Positions 25,979 to 35,262 of a stretch of 64,000 bases of DNA are shown here, one piece after another; position 1 is the first letter of the stretch, and the number at the start of each line of letters is the position of its first letter. The translations under genes were made by a program, and so were the position numbers. The DNA is taken from positions 1-64,000 of the forward strand of contig RECP01000068.1 in assembly GCA_007693945.1 (NCBI GenBank). Reading direction: 5' to 3'. The notes below the pieces were generated by a model. That model was given only the letters and a program-made list of their open reading frames with translations. It had not been told where the DNA came from and ran no database searches. This DNA is from Spirochaetaceae bacterium (lineage in GTDB: Bacteria > Spirochaetota > Spirochaetia > DSM-27196 > PWMO01).

Positions 25979-26800
25979 CTACACGTTATGAGTCAGGTAA
26001 CCGCCATCGATCGGTACGGTAACCCCGGTGATGAAGCCGGAGGCCTTTTGGCTCACAAGATAGACCGTCGTGCCCTTGAGGTCGTCAACGTTGCCGAAGC
26101 GACCAAACGGGGTGTGGGCGATGATTGCCTTACCGCGGTCGGTCAGTTCTCCGGTTGCGTCGTCCTTGATCAGCAGCGATCTGTTCTGGTATCCCAGGAA
26201 GAACCCCGGTGCAATGGCGTTGACGCGAATGCCGTGCTGTGCGAACTCGCGCGCATTGGCAAGTGTCAGGTTCATGACCGCCGCCTTCGCGGCTCCGTAG
26301 GCAGCGACTCCCGAGAGCGGGATATAGGATGCCATCGAAGCCAGGTTGATGATCGAAGCCTGCAGCTTGTTGGCGATCCAGTATCGCGAGAATATCTTGG
26401 TCGGAACGACCAGACCGGCCATGACGTTCATCACCAGTACTTCTTCAAACAGCGGCACGTCGGTTTCGGGAAACGCGGACTTGGTCTTGTTGCCGCCGAC
26501 ACCGTTTATCAGTGCCGTTGGCGGCCCCATCTGCGCGACGGTCTGCTGCAGTGCGGCCTCTACCGAGGACTCGTCTCCGGTATCGACGGTCACCCCGAAT
26601 ACGCGCCCGGCGGCGCCGGTACTCTCAACCAAACGGTCCACCGCCTCCTGCACCGGGTGCCCGGTGCCGCGGCCCCAGAGACAGACTTCAGCGCCGGCGC
26701 CCAGCAGCGCTTCGGCCATTGCCCCGGGAATCACACCGGCGCCACCGGTGATTACGACCTTGACACCTTGCAGCCCAAACAACTCATCCGTGTAACTCAT
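25979..26800 (-). CDS. uxuB: SDR-type D-mannonate oxidoreductase (fructuronate reductase)
   Basis: A 273-residue short-chain dehydrogenase. VVITGGAGVIPGAMAEALL is the nucleotide loop, LINGVGGN the NNAG-like strand, and SMASYIPLSGVAAYGAAKAAV holds the Ser-Tyr-Lys active site. The long substrate-loop segment APGFFLGYQNRSLLIKDD, then TPFGRFG, is typical of the Bacillus YjmF/UxuB group that reduces D-fructuronate to D-mannonate with NADH. The neighbour uxaC makes that fructuronate, which supports the call. A promoter lies 120 bases upstream. Confidence 0.92.
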   Translation of the reverse strand: MSYTDELFGLQGVKVVITGGAGVIPGAMAEALLGAGAEVCLWGRGTGHPVQEAVDRLVESTGAAGRVFGVTVDTGDESSVEAALQQTVAQMGPPTALINGVGGNKTKSAFPETDVPLFEEVLVMNVMAGLVVPTKIFSRYWIANKLQASIINLASMASYIPLSGVAAYGAAKAAVMNLTLANAREFAQHGIRVNAIAPGFFLGYQNRSLLIKDDATGELTDRGKAIIAHTPFGRFGNVDDLKGTTVYLVSQKASGFITGVTVPIDGGYLTHNV

Positions 26801-26916
26801 CTGTACTCCCTCGATCCCTGCTGATCAATGCGGCCGCGTTGCCGAACGGCCGGTATGGCGGCAACGGTGTCGTGGTCCGCATCACGCGGCATGCTTCGTT
26901 TGCTTTCAAAAGGTAT

Positions 26917-26944
26917 CCTATATCGTGAGTCTCCAAACTGTCAA
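26917..26944 (-). promoter_or_regulatory. Promoter of the uxuB-uxaC operon
   Basis: On the minus strand TTGACA (26944-26939, perfect -35) overlaps the stop codon of the MFS gene; 16 bases on is TATAGG (26922-26917). The predicted start near 26910 leaves a leader of about 110 bases before uxuB, in which I see no defined structure. Confidence 0.5.
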
Positions 26945-28212
26945 TTCACCGTTGTGCGCGGGGCGTCGAAGGCCGCGGATTTGGACGGGATGTTGAAGCG
27001 CAGGGCTCCGAGCAGCAGCCCGCCCGCCAGCGGAAGGCTGCCCAGAACCACCATCCAGATGCGGAATGCGCCCAACGTCCCACCCAGCGCATCGAGCACC
27101 GCGCCGGACAGCAGCGGGCCCATCGCTCCCAGACCGATCCCGGCGGTTACAAAGACGCCGAAAACCAGTCCGCGATTGCGTTCGCTGGTGCTGTCGGCGA
27201 CAATTGCCTCAATTGACGGGATGGTGGCCGACTGGCCGACCCCCATCAGCAGGTAGATGGGTATCAGCGCGGCGGGTCCGGCAATTGCGGTTGCCGCAAT
27301 CGTGAGCCCGTAGAAGACCAGTGCCGTGGAGGCCAGCTGCTTACGGCCCAAACGGTCTGAAAGACTCCCCACCAGCGGCTTGACGAAGACACCCGGCAGG
27401 TAGATCAGGAACAGGTAGAAACCGGTCCTCGTGCCGTCCCGCAGCAGGGCTGTAAGAAAGAAGTCGGAGATGTCGAGGATGCTCCACATTGCAATCTCGC
27501 GCAGGCATGCGATTGCAATCACCAGTCCCAACATCACTGCGCCGAGCGAACGCGCGCTGCGGTGTACAGGCCGCGGAACGCTGAGCACGGCCCCGGCGGT
27601 GGCGGTCATGCTCGGAATACAGAACCAGGCCAGAACGCCAACGCCCGTGCCCGCGACCCCGAACAGCAGTGCGATCTGCTGCCACTGCAGGCCAAAGGTA
27701 GCCGTGAGGATCGCGGTTGACAACGGAGCAAACGCAAACCCCACCGCCGCGCCCAGGCCGGTGATGCCGAGTACGGTGCCCTTGCGCTCGGGGTAGAGCC
27801 GTGTGATCAGCACGTTGGCAATTGGATGGTAGACGCTGCCGCCAATGGCCGCCAGCGCCCACAGCAGGTGCATCTGTGCGATTCCGTCGGGTCCGACGCG
27901 GCTGAAGGACGCCACCGCCAGGCCGTTTACGACCATGCCCGCCGCCAGCGTATTGCGGGCCGAGAGCCGGTTGGTAAGCGCTCCAAACACCAGATTTCCC
28001 AGGGCGTAGACGGCCAGGTAAGTCGACTTCATGGCGGTGATGGCGGTTATGGTGTCGACCGCAAAGAAACGGCGCAGCTGATCATTGAGCGGGCTGAGGA
28101 AGATGCTGTAGCCGTGGATCATGCCATGCAGCACGGTGACCGCTATCAGGGCTGTGATGGCCGAACCGGCGCCCGTGGGTTCTGTTCGTGCGTGCTGCCG
28201 TGGCCGTAGCAT
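26941..28212 (-). CDS. Major facilitator superfamily transporter
   Basis: About 423 residues with twelve predicted membrane segments (first SAITALIAVTVLHGMIHGYSIF, last region PLLSGAVLDALGGTLGAFRIWMV). The loop GNLVFGALTNRLSARN between segments 2 and 3 and GSLSDRLGRKQ between 8 and 9 are the two MFS A-motifs. It should move a small solute across the inner membrane; location upstream of uronate genes suggests an organic acid or uronate, which is inference only. The start is uncertain: ATG 28212 (chosen) or ATG 28248. It is probably transcribed apart from uxuB, which has its own promoter. Confidence 0.88.
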   Translation of the reverse strand: MLRPRQHARTEPTGAGSAITALIAVTVLHGMIHGYSIFLSPLNDQLRRFFAVDTITAITAMKSTYLAVYALGNLVFGALTNRLSARNTLAAGMVVNGLAVASFSRVGPDGIAQMHLLWALAAIGGSVYHPIANVLITRLYPERKGTVLGITGLGAAVGFAFAPLSTAILTATFGLQWQQIALLFGVAGTGVGVLAWFCIPSMTATAGAVLSVPRPVHRSARSLGAVMLGLVIAIACLREIAMWSILDISDFFLTALLRDGTRTGFYLFLIYLPGVFVKPLVGSLSDRLGRKQLASTALVFYGLTIAATAIAGPAALIPIYLLMGVGQSATIPSIEAIVADSTSERNRGLVFGVFVTAGIGLGAMGPLLSGAVLDALGGTLGAFRIWMVVLGSLPLAGGLLLGALRFNIPSKSAAFDAPRTTVN

Positions 28213-28269
28213 CGTGTTGCCGGTCCGTCCTTCTGATCGCGCCGCCATACCGTGCACCGTTTGCGGATC

Positions 28270-28296
28270 ATGACGCGCGGAGTCGTTATGACGCGC
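28270..28296. repeat. 9-base direct repeat ATGACGCGC, two copies
   Basis: ATGACGCGC occurs at 28270-28278 and 28288-28296, start to start 18 bases, in the divergent gap between the MFS gene and gnd. Copies about two helical turns apart on one face of DNA can be regulator sites; nothing else here supports a specific regulator. Confidence 0.4.
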
Positions 28297-28461
28297 CGGG
28301 GTTTGAAACCGTTGCACATAACGCAGGAATCTGAAACACTGTACACGAGGGAAGCGGAAAAGTCACAGGCTGCAGTCGCGCCGTACGAGTGCGTCTCCAA
28401 CGCGGTTTTCTGCGACGCGCTCGAATCCGGGCCCCTGCGTTATTCATAAGGAGACGGAGCA

Positions 28462-29913
28462 ATGCAGGCTGATATCGGACTGATCGGGCTGGCCGTGATG
28501 GGACAGAACCTGGTACTGAACATGAACGACCACGGCTATAGCGTGGCAGTCTTCAATCGTACCGCCGCCAGGACCGAGGAGTTTCTTGAGGGCCCGGCAA
28601 AGGGGCGTGATGCCATCATTGGTACCACCACAATCGAGGGTTTTGCGGTGGCACTGAAGAGGCCGCGGCGCGTGATGCTGATGGTAAAAGCAGGTGAAGT
28701 CGTCGATGTCTTCATCGAGATGGTGCTGCCGTATCTCGAAGCCGGCGATGTCATCATCGACGGCGGCAATTCGCATTTCCCCGACAGCGTGCGGCGAACC
28801 AGGGAGCTGCAGGAGAAGGGCATCCTGTTTATCGGAACCGGCGTCTCGGGCGGCGAAGAGGGCGCCCGATTCGGCCCCTCCATCATGCCCGGCGGAAACG
28901 TCGAGGCGTGGCCGGCGGTCAAGGAGATATTCCAGGCCATCGCGGCCAAGGCCCCCGACGGGCAGCCGTGCTGCGACTGGGTTGGCGACGACGGCGCGGG
29001 CCATTTTGTCAAGATGGTGCACAACGGCATCGAGTACGGCGATATGCAGCTTATCGCAGAGGCGTACCACCTGATGCAGAGTGGACTGGCGATGTCCGCC
29101 GAAGAGATGCATGCGGTGTTTGCCGAGTGGAACCAGACTGAGCTTGACAGCTACCTGATCGAGATCACGCGCGACATTCTGGGGTTCCAGGATACCGACG
29201 GGACCCCGATGGTTGAAAAGATACTCGACGCGGCGGGGCAGAAAGGGACCGGCAAGTGGACCGGAATCAACGCCCTGGAACTCGGTGTTCCGGTTACCCT
29301 GATCGTGGAAGCGGTGTTTGCGCGGGCGCTCTCGGCACGTAAGGCCGAGCGTGTCAAGGCGGCGGAGTTGCTCAGCGGACCGCAGCGCAGCTTTAACGCG
29401 GACCAGGCGGCATTTGTGGAAAGCATCCGCAAAGCGCTGCTGGCGAGCAAGATTATCTCATACACGCAAGGCTTCATGCAGATAGCGGAAGCAGCCAGAG
29501 CGTACGACTGGAAGATCAACATGGGTGACGTGGCCAACATGTGGCGCGGCGGCTGCATTATCCGCAGTGCATTCCTCGGCGATATCAAGCGGGCTTTCGA
29601 CAGGGACGCGGAGCTCGACAGCCTGATTCTGGATGACTTCTTCCGCGATCTGATTGATTCATGCCAGGAGTCGTGGCGCACGGTGGTAGCCGAAGCCGCA
29701 CTGCTCGGAATTCCGGTACCGGCCTTTTCCACCGCGCTGGCATTCTACGACGGCTACCGCACCGCACGCCTTCCGGCCAACCTGATTCAGGCCCAGCGCG
29801 ATTACTTTGGAGCTCACACCTACGAACGCGTTGATCGACCGCGCGGGGAGTTCCATCACACCAACTGGACCGGCAGCGGCGGAAACGTTGCGGCCGGGAC
29901 CTACAACGTCTGA
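28462..29913 (+). CDS. gnd: 6-phosphogluconate dehydrogenase, decarboxylating
   Basis: A 483-residue enzyme of the classical long dimeric type. GLIGLAVMGQNLVLNMNDHG is the NADP-binding loop, with VFNRTAARTEEF after it; GVSGGEEGARFGPSIMPGG and HFVKMVHNGIEYGDMQLI (catalytic Lys) are signature segments, and the C-terminal HTNW tail is complete. It oxidises and decarboxylates 6-phosphogluconate to ribulose-5-phosphate with NADP in the oxidative pentose phosphate pathway. AAGGAGACGGAGCA precedes the ATG. Its stop abuts that of the convergent chemotaxis receptor with no gap. Confidence 0.98.
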   Translation: MQADIGLIGLAVMGQNLVLNMNDHGYSVAVFNRTAARTEEFLEGPAKGRDAIIGTTTIEGFAVALKRPRRVMLMVKAGEVVDVFIEMVLPYLEAGDVIIDGGNSHFPDSVRRTRELQEKGILFIGTGVSGGEEGARFGPSIMPGGNVEAWPAVKEIFQAIAAKAPDGQPCCDWVGDDGAGHFVKMVHNGIEYGDMQLIAEAYHLMQSGLAMSAEEMHAVFAEWNQTELDSYLIEITRDILGFQDTDGTPMVEKILDAAGQKGTGKWTGINALELGVPVTLIVEAVFARALSARKAERVKAAELLSGPQRSFNADQAAFVESIRKALLASKIISYTQGFMQIAEAARAYDWKINMGDVANMWRGGCIIRSAFLGDIKRAFDRDAELDSLILDDFFRDLIDSCQESWRTVVAEAALLGIPVPAFSTALAFYDGYRTARLPANLIQAQRDYFGAHTYERVDRPRGEFHHTNWTGSGGNVAAGTYNV

Positions 29914-31674
29914 TCAGTTGCGCTTCAGCGTCGAGTCCGCCGAAGGCGGTGACTTCGGTCCACCGAAGGCGTCTGCGGTCGTGAAAGTCTCCAGAAGCCG
30001 CCTGAGTTCCTCTATCTGTTGTGTGCTTTCGCCGGCGGCGCCGCTGACCGCCGCCAGCGAATCCAGAATCGCGCGCGTGCCACCGTCAATCCTGTTGATC
30101 CCCTGAACAAGGCGCAGCGACATACTGCGGATTCGCTGCACGGCGCCGCTAATCTCGTTTGAACGCCTGCTCGCAGCCTGTGAGCCGTCACGAATCTCCC
30201 CGCTGATGCGCTCAACGTCGATCGAGCTCCGCGACACCTCGCCGCCGGCCAGGGAGAGCTCCTGCATGCCGGCCGCAATCTGGTCCATCGCACCGGCAAG
30301 ATAATCGGCGTCGCGCGAGATGCGCTCATAGGCCTTGTGGCTGCTGTCGCTCGACTGCAGCGCCTCACGAATCTGACCGGTGATGGCCTGCAGTGACCTG
30401 CCGATGCGTTTGGCGTTCTCGGACGTCGATTGCGAGAGCTTGCGAATCTCTTCGGCAACAACGGCAAAGCCGCGGCCGGCCTCTCCCGCGTGGGCGCTCT
30501 CGATGGCGGCATTCATCGACAGCAGATTGATCTGGCTGGAGATCGAGTTGATCACCTCGTTCACCTGCAGGATTTCGTCGATCTTGCCGGCTATTGCCCG
30601 TACGGTCTCGTTGCTGGCCGCGATGCGTTCGCCGCCGTTCTGGACCGCCATTCTCAGCTTTTCGGTACCCTGCGTGCGCTCGGTTGCAGTATGCTCAACG
30701 CTTCGTATCGACGTGTTCAGCTGCGCAACGGACGCCGAGGAGTGCCTGATCGCGTCGGTCTGTTGCTCCAGGCCGCCGCTGAGGCAATTCAGCCGTTCAG
30801 CGATGGTCCGGATGGCGCTGGCCGAACCGGCGATACCGCGGTCCAGGGCCTCGAACTGCTGCTTGATCGATCCGATGCTTCTGGTGATCTGGTTGAGTGC
30901 GGTCACGGACTTGCTGGAACCGGCGGTCACGGTATGCTCGTGTCGGGACATTCGGCGCATTGCCGCGTTGGCGTCGGCGAAGAACCGCTCCAGATCACGC
31001 GCAACGCTACGCGCCAGCACCAATGCCAGCGTCAGCACGATGAGCACCGCCACAACCGCGGCGCCGACTACGGTACGCTGCAGCGTGGCCGCCTGCGCCG
31101 CTATCTCACCGCTTGCCTGCTCGGTTTGCTCGACCAGCGTAGTCATCAGGCTTTCGTTTACGGCCAGTAGCGTCGCGTGCGCGCTGTTCAGCGCGGCCAG
31201 GGTATCATCCGGAAGGCCTTCTGACAGCGCGTACTGCATGGTCGGGTTAATGCCCCGCAGGGCGCTTTGGGGGATCCGCGGCGTGGCCAGAATAGCGTCA
31301 ATTGCCTCTTCGAGTCTGCCGAGTCGGGGGCCGCTGTAGGACCAGAGCCGGGCGATGTCCTCGGCACGTTCGCGGGCTTCGGCACTCAGCATACGCAGGC
31401 CACGATGATCGGCTACCCGATTCACCGAATCGTGCAGCTCTCCCGCAGCCTCTCGCCATGACTGATAGAGCGTCTCAAGCCGGCCGGAGGAAGCCAGTAC
31501 GTTATTGGTCTCCAGCGATAGTCGGTATGCCGCCCGGGAAAGCCTCATCATCTGCAATTGCAGATTGCTGAAGGCACTCACGTTGACCGCCGCCACACCG
31601 GCACCGATGAGAATCACCAGGAATCCTGATACTACCAGCGCAACCATCCCGTTGATCCTGGTAGAGATCCTCAT
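29914..31674 (-). CDS. Methyl-accepting chemotaxis protein
   Basis: A 586-residue receptor with one membrane segment at about residues 8-30, a helical periplasmic domain of about 170 residues, a second membrane segment near 203-222 and a cytoplasmic signalling domain. The hairpin tip is [33 protein letters not shown], the most conserved MCP stretch. A weak HAMP-like region follows the second membrane segment. It should signal through CheW/CheA to the flagella; the ligand is unknown. GGAGGAGGG lies just before the ATG. No other chemotaxis genes are in the window, so it is an orphan receptor. Confidence 0.96.
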   Translation of the reverse strand: MRISTRINGMVALVVSGFLVILIGAGVAAVNVSAFSNLQLQMMRLSRAAYRLSLETNNVLASSGRLETLYQSWREAAGELHDSVNRVADHRGLRMLSAEARERAEDIARLWSYSGPRLGRLEEAIDAILATPRIPQSALRGINPTMQYALSEGLPDDTLAALNSAHATLLAVNESLMTTLVEQTEQASGEIAAQAATLQRTVVGAAVVAVLIVLTLALVLARSVARDLERFFADANAAMRRMSRHEHTVTAGSSKSVTALNQITRSIGSIKQQFEALDRGIAGSASAIRTIAERLNCLSGGLEQQTDAIRHSSASVAQLNTSIRSVEHTATERTQGTEKLRMAVQNGGERIAASNETVRAIAGKIDEILQVNEVINSISSQINLLSMNAAIESAHAGEAGRGFAVVAEEIRKLSQSTSENAKRIGRSLQAITGQIREALQSSDSSHKAYERISRDADYLAGAMDQIAAGMQELSLAGGEVSRSSIDVERISGEIRDGSQAASRRSNEISGAVQRIRSMSLRLVQGINRIDGGTRAILDSLAAVSGAAGESTQQIEELRRLLETFTTADAFGGPKSPPSADSTLKRN

Positions 31675-31776
31675 CTTCCCTCCTCCAAGCTACACGCGCG
31701 CCTGCTGTAGAGACTTCCCGACCGGTCGTCTGCGCGAATCAAGCGCCAGCCTACCACGCGACTGTTGATTCCGCAA

Positions 31777-31806
31777 GCATTTGGCGGCTCAGCATTTGGC
31801 GGCTCA
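31777..31806. repeat. Perfect 15-base tandem duplication
   Basis: GCATTTGGCGGCTCA is present twice without a gap, at 31777-31791 and 31792-31806, in the short non-coding stretch between the MCP and AlgH genes. It looks like a recent replication-slippage duplication; no function is evident. Confidence 0.8.
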
Positions 31807-31824
31807 GGCGCGGAGGGGATCCTG

Positions 31825-32466
31825 TCAGTTGGTCGACGGGCGGTATCCGGTTTCGGCGATGATGCGGTAGATCTCACCCTTGCGGCTGAGTGCTTCCGTC
31901 CAGCCTTGCTCGGGCTCGGGGTGAAACACGATGTCGGCGGTTGCCTTGTGAAAGTACCATGCTCCGTGGCGGATTTCGGCCTCCAGTTGCCCGGGACCCC
32001 ATCCCGAGTATCCGGCGTAGAGGTGCAGCTTGGGCCGATCATCGTGGGGAATCGCCGGCCAGTTCCGTTGCAGGTACTCCACCAGCGGCTCGGTTGCCGG
32101 TTCAAAGATCACGCCCGGTGCCGGCTTCTCGGCGTGCTCATTCTGTGTCCCGTGCGGTAGTCCGGAATGCAGCACGAAGAGATACTCCTGTTGAACCGGT
32201 CCGCCGACGTATATCGGGATGACTCCGGCATCGTGCTCGGAGAAGCCCGGCAGCACGTCAAGAAGCTGCGCGGTGGATTTGCGGTTGACTACCAGGCCGA
32301 ACGCGCCTTGCTCGTTGTGGTCGGTGATCAGCACCACGGATCGAAAGAAATTGGGATCCATCAGGTCGGTTTCGGAGATCAGGAAGTAGCCTTCGAGCGA
32401 AGCAGGAATCTGCTGGCGGGCGGGGTCAATTGGATCCGGGGCGTCACGGTCACTCATCACGGCCAC
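31825..32466 (-). CDS. YqgE/AlgH family protein
   Basis: A 213-residue member of the AlgH (YqgE) family: SLEGYFLISETDLMDPNFFRSVVLITDHNEQGAFGLVVNR is the family's signature N-terminal half, and VYVGGPVQ and YAGYSGWGPGQLEAEI follow in the usual order. The biochemical role of the family is not known; a link to transcription and redox regulation has been suggested. The GTG start shares its G with the stop codon of the upstream aminotransferase gene (TAGTG), so translation is likely coupled; ATG 32457 is the alternative start. Confidence 0.93.
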   Translation of the reverse strand: MAVMSDRDAPDPIDPARQQIPASLEGYFLISETDLMDPNFFRSVVLITDHNEQGAFGLVVNRKSTAQLLDVLPGFSEHDAGVIPIYVGGPVQQEYLFVLHSGLPHGTQNEHAEKPAPGVIFEPATEPLVEYLQRNWPAIPHDDRPKLHLYAGYSGWGPGQLEAEIRHGAWYFHKATADIVFHPEPEQGWTEALSRKGEIYRIIAETGYRPSTN

Positions 32467-33752
32467 TATAGCGTGCTATTGCGGTCTTCTCCAACCCGTT
32501 CCGCCTGCACACGGCGTACTTCGTCGGCAATCAGCCCGATACCCATGCGTACGTCGGAATCGTCCATGGCGTAGTTCAGACGGATGCACTGATCCTGGTG
32601 CTCCCACGGTTGATCGAGGCCGAAAAAGAAGTACCGTCCGGGAACCACGATGGTGTTGCGCCGTTTCAGACGCCGATAAAGCTCCAGCGTGCTGACCGGC
32701 AGGTTACGGAACCATACCCACAGGAACAGCGACCCTTCGCACCGGTGCACGCGGTAATCTATATCGCTGCTGAATGCCTCGCGTATCCAGCCGATTGCCT
32801 GTTGTGATTTGCGCTGGTAATACGGCCGAATGATCTGCTCCGACGCGCGCAGAATCTCACCGGACTCCAGCAGCGGCGTAACCACAGTCTGACCGATGCT
32901 GCCGTTGGCCAGACTCAGCACCGCGTTGCATGCGGTTACCGCGTTGATCACCTCGGAAGCCGCAATAATGATTCCGGTTCGCGTGGCCGGTAGTCCCAGT
33001 TTGGACAGGCTCATAGCGACGATTATGTTCTCGTTCCACAGCGGGGTGGCGGGTTCGAAAATCATGCCCGGAAACGGAACTCCGTAGGCGTTGTCGATAA
33101 TCAGCGGGACCTCCGCCTGTCGCGCGATTGCGTCGAGGTACGTCAGTTCTTCGTCGGTCAGGACGTTGCCGGTTGGATTTGTGGGGCGCGAGACGCACAG
33201 CGCTGCGATGTCGGCGTCGACAGCGATGGCCTGCAGATCGACGTGATACTTGAACGTGTGCCGGTCCAGCTCTTCAATTACCGGCCTGTGTGCGGTGAAG
33301 ACTGCCGGGTCGATTGCCTGGTCGGCGTACCCGATGTACTCAGGCATCATCGGAAACAGGATTCGGCCGTGTGATCCGTCGGATCGTGTGCCGCCGAGCA
33401 TGTTGAACAGCAGGAAAAATGAGGTCTGGCTGCCGTTGGTGACGGCGATGTTTCCGGGCTCGACCGGCCAGCCCAGGCGTCGGTTGAGCAGGCGCGCCAG
33501 CGCTTCGATGAAGGCGGGGTTGCCCTGCGGCGGATCGTAGTTTGACAGCATGCGCTCAAACGCGCCCGGGGTGTCGAGTATACGCTGCATCCGATCGCGC
33601 CAGAGGGCGTTCATCTGCGGGATGTGCGCCGGATTGCCGCCGCCGAGCATGTACTTCTTCCGGTCGCCCGCCAATGCCTTGCCGAGATCGTCCATCAGCG
33701 CCAGGATGCCGGATTCAGTGGTAAGCTTCTCTCCGAAGCGCGACAGTCTCAT
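32466..33752 (-). CDS. avtA: Valine-pyruvate aminotransferase-like PLP enzyme
   Basis: A 428-residue fold type I aminotransferase of AvtA type. The N-terminal MRLSRFGEKLTTESGILALMDDLG and KYMLGGGNPAHIP are characteristic; SRPTNPTGNVLTDEE, DNAYGVPFPG (cofactor Asp and Tyr) and SLSKLGLPATRTG (Schiff-base Lys) form the active site, and RLNYAM holds the carboxylate-binding Arg region. It exchanges the amino groups of valine, alanine and related amino acids with pyruvate. Start ATG; no strong ribosome site, but TATGCT lies 8 bases before it. Runs directly into the AlgH gene. Confidence 0.88.
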   Translation of the reverse strand: MRLSRFGEKLTTESGILALMDDLGKALAGDRKKYMLGGGNPAHIPQMNALWRDRMQRILDTPGAFERMLSNYDPPQGNPAFIEALARLLNRRLGWPVEPGNIAVTNGSQTSFFLLFNMLGGTRSDGSHGRILFPMMPEYIGYADQAIDPAVFTAHRPVIEELDRHTFKYHVDLQAIAVDADIAALCVSRPTNPTGNVLTDEELTYLDAIARQAEVPLIIDNAYGVPFPGMIFEPATPLWNENIIVAMSLSKLGLPATRTGIIIAASEVINAVTACNAVLSLANGSIGQTVVTPLLESGEILRASEQIIRPYYQRKSQQAIGWIREAFSSDIDYRVHRCEGSLFLWVWFRNLPVSTLELYRRLKRRNTIVVPGRYFFFGLDQPWEHQDQCIRLNYAMDDSDVRMGIGLIADEVRRVQAERVGEDRNSTL

Positions 33753-33892
33753 GGCTGCTCAGCATACAACAGCCGGCGCGTAAGGGAAAGCGGGCACAAC
33801 CAACTCCGTGCAGACAAGCGCGGCGCTACACGGTCAAAACGCAATTGCTGAACCAACTCAGCCTGGCGGTCGCCAAATGGCGTGTCCTGATG

Positions 33893-33912
33893 TATAATGC
33901 ATCGACTTCGAT
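33893..33912 (+). promoter_or_regulatory. -10 box and adjoining palindrome at the head of the sugar cluster
   Basis: TATAAT at 33893-33898 is a perfect -10 box without a clear -35. Just after it, 33901-33912 reads ATCGACTTCGAT, a perfect inverted repeat of ATCGA about a two-base centre, covering the expected transcript start. A regulator bound here would block initiation. No regulator gene is present in the cluster. Confidence 0.45.
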
Positions 33913-33967
33913 CAGGGCGTGGTGGATGTCCACGCGATTCGGGCCTGGAAGAGAGAGGAGGTGCGGT

Positions 33968-34999
33968 GTGGAGGCGCTCAAAGCTGGGGTATTCGGTGTT
34001 GGTGATGTTGCGATTGAGTATATCAAGTCGATCAACGCCAACCTGGGCTCTGAAGTCGTGGCGGTTGTCGGCCGGGACAAGAATAAGACAAAGGCGAGGG
34101 TCGCCGCCCACGGGTTCACCTGTGAGGTACTGGACGCCTATGATGATCTTGTACGCCGCAGCGATATCGACATGATTGTCATCACCAGTCCGCATTTCAT
34201 GCACGCCGATGAAACGATACGGGCCGCCCAGGCGGGAAAGCACGTGATCTGCGAGAAGCCGATCGGGATGGACTCCGCAGAGGTCGGAAGGGTATACCGT
34301 GCAGTCAAAGCCGCGGGGGTGAAGTTCCAGTGCGGTATGGTGCTGCGGTGGAATCCCTTTGTGATCAATCTCAAGCACATGATCGAGACCGGCGTCTTCG
34401 GCAGGCTGTTCTATATCGAGATCGACTATTTCCACAAACTCAGTCCGGTCTGGAACGGATTCTCCTGGGGCGGACAGAAGAGAAGCGGCGGCCCGTCGGC
34501 ATCACTGGTAGCCGGTATCCATGCAGTTGACCTGGTTCGTTACCTCTGCGGTGAAGTCGAGAGTGTTCATGCGGAGTGTGTCCGGGGGCATCGTGAAGAC
34601 TTCGAGTATCCTCCTACCTATCTTTCGGCGGTCAAGTTTGCCAATGGTGCAGTGGGCAAGACAAGCTGCAGTTTCGAGATAGAGTCCCCGTACCTGGTTA
34701 ATGTATTGCTTCACGGTTCAAAAGGCTCTGTAGTGCAGAACAGATTCTACTTCAAGGAATCGTTTCCCGGCCAGACCGGATGGCAGACCTTCGAGACCGT
34801 CATGCCTGACAGTGGGGCCGTAAGCCACCATCCCTTTCAGTTCCTTGTTGATGACTTTGTAGGTTCAATCCGGGACAATCGTGAGCCTGAACTCAACATA
34901 GAGGAGAGCTTTCTCACACATGAACTGTGTATGGCAATAGACCAGTCGATGGAATCCGGGGAGACCGTTCGACTGCCTTTCATATCGCGCCAGGAGTAG
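33968..34999 (+). CDS. Gfo/Idh/MocA-family sugar dehydrogenase (first of two)
   Basis: A 343-residue oxidoreductase of normal family length. AGVFGVGDVAIEYIKSI is the nucleotide-binding N-terminus, ITSPHFMHADETIRAAQAGKHVICEKPIG holds the Glu-Lys-Pro motif with the catalytic Lys, and GGPSASLVAGIHAVDLVRYLCG carries the family's late His. It probably oxidises a sugar or sugar derivative with NAD(P). Start GTG at 33968 has GGAGG seven bases upstream; the longer open frame crosses the promoter. It is separated from the ABC importer genes by 334 bases containing another promoter, so it may be expressed apart from them. Confidence 0.9.
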   Translation: MEALKAGVFGVGDVAIEYIKSINANLGSEVVAVVGRDKNKTKARVAAHGFTCEVLDAYDDLVRRSDIDMIVITSPHFMHADETIRAAQAGKHVICEKPIGMDSAEVGRVYRAVKAAGVKFQCGMVLRWNPFVINLKHMIETGVFGRLFYIEIDYFHKLSPVWNGFSWGGQKRSGGPSASLVAGIHAVDLVRYLCGEVESVHAECVRGHREDFEYPPTYLSAVKFANGAVGKTSCSFEIESPYLVNVLLHGSKGSVVQNRFYFKESFPGQTGWQTFETVMPDSGAVSHHPFQFLVDDFVGSIRDNREPELNIEESFLTHELCMAIDQSMESGETVRLPFISRQE

Positions 35000-35110
35000 C
35001 CTGCGGAATCGCAGTCTGGCACAGGGTCGGGCGCAGTGACTTCGCGTCCTGTTCCCGGCACTGCTTCTGAACGGTGACCGTGCGGTTCCATAAGGATTTC
35101 GAGCGGAAAA

Positions 35111-35140
35111 TTGACACCGTGCAGATTTGCCACCTATAAT
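35111..35140 (+). promoter_or_regulatory. Consensus promoter of the sugar importer operon
   Basis: TTGACA (35111-35116), an 18-base spacer and TATAAT (35135-35140) match both consensus boxes perfectly, the best promoter in the window. The transcript start near 35147 leaves a leader of about 185 bases before the binding-protein ATG. The gap 35000-35333 otherwise holds a small reading frame (35263-35337) and no riboswitch that I recognise. Confidence 0.8.
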
Positions 35141-35262
35141 GTCGGGTGCTGAAGAAATCACACATGAGTGGTCAGCAAACGGTGATATGTGCTGTTGCTA
35201 TTCAGCGTGGCAGCATACCCTGCGGCCAGGGGAATCAGAGAAACCCAAGGAGGTAGCCGACA

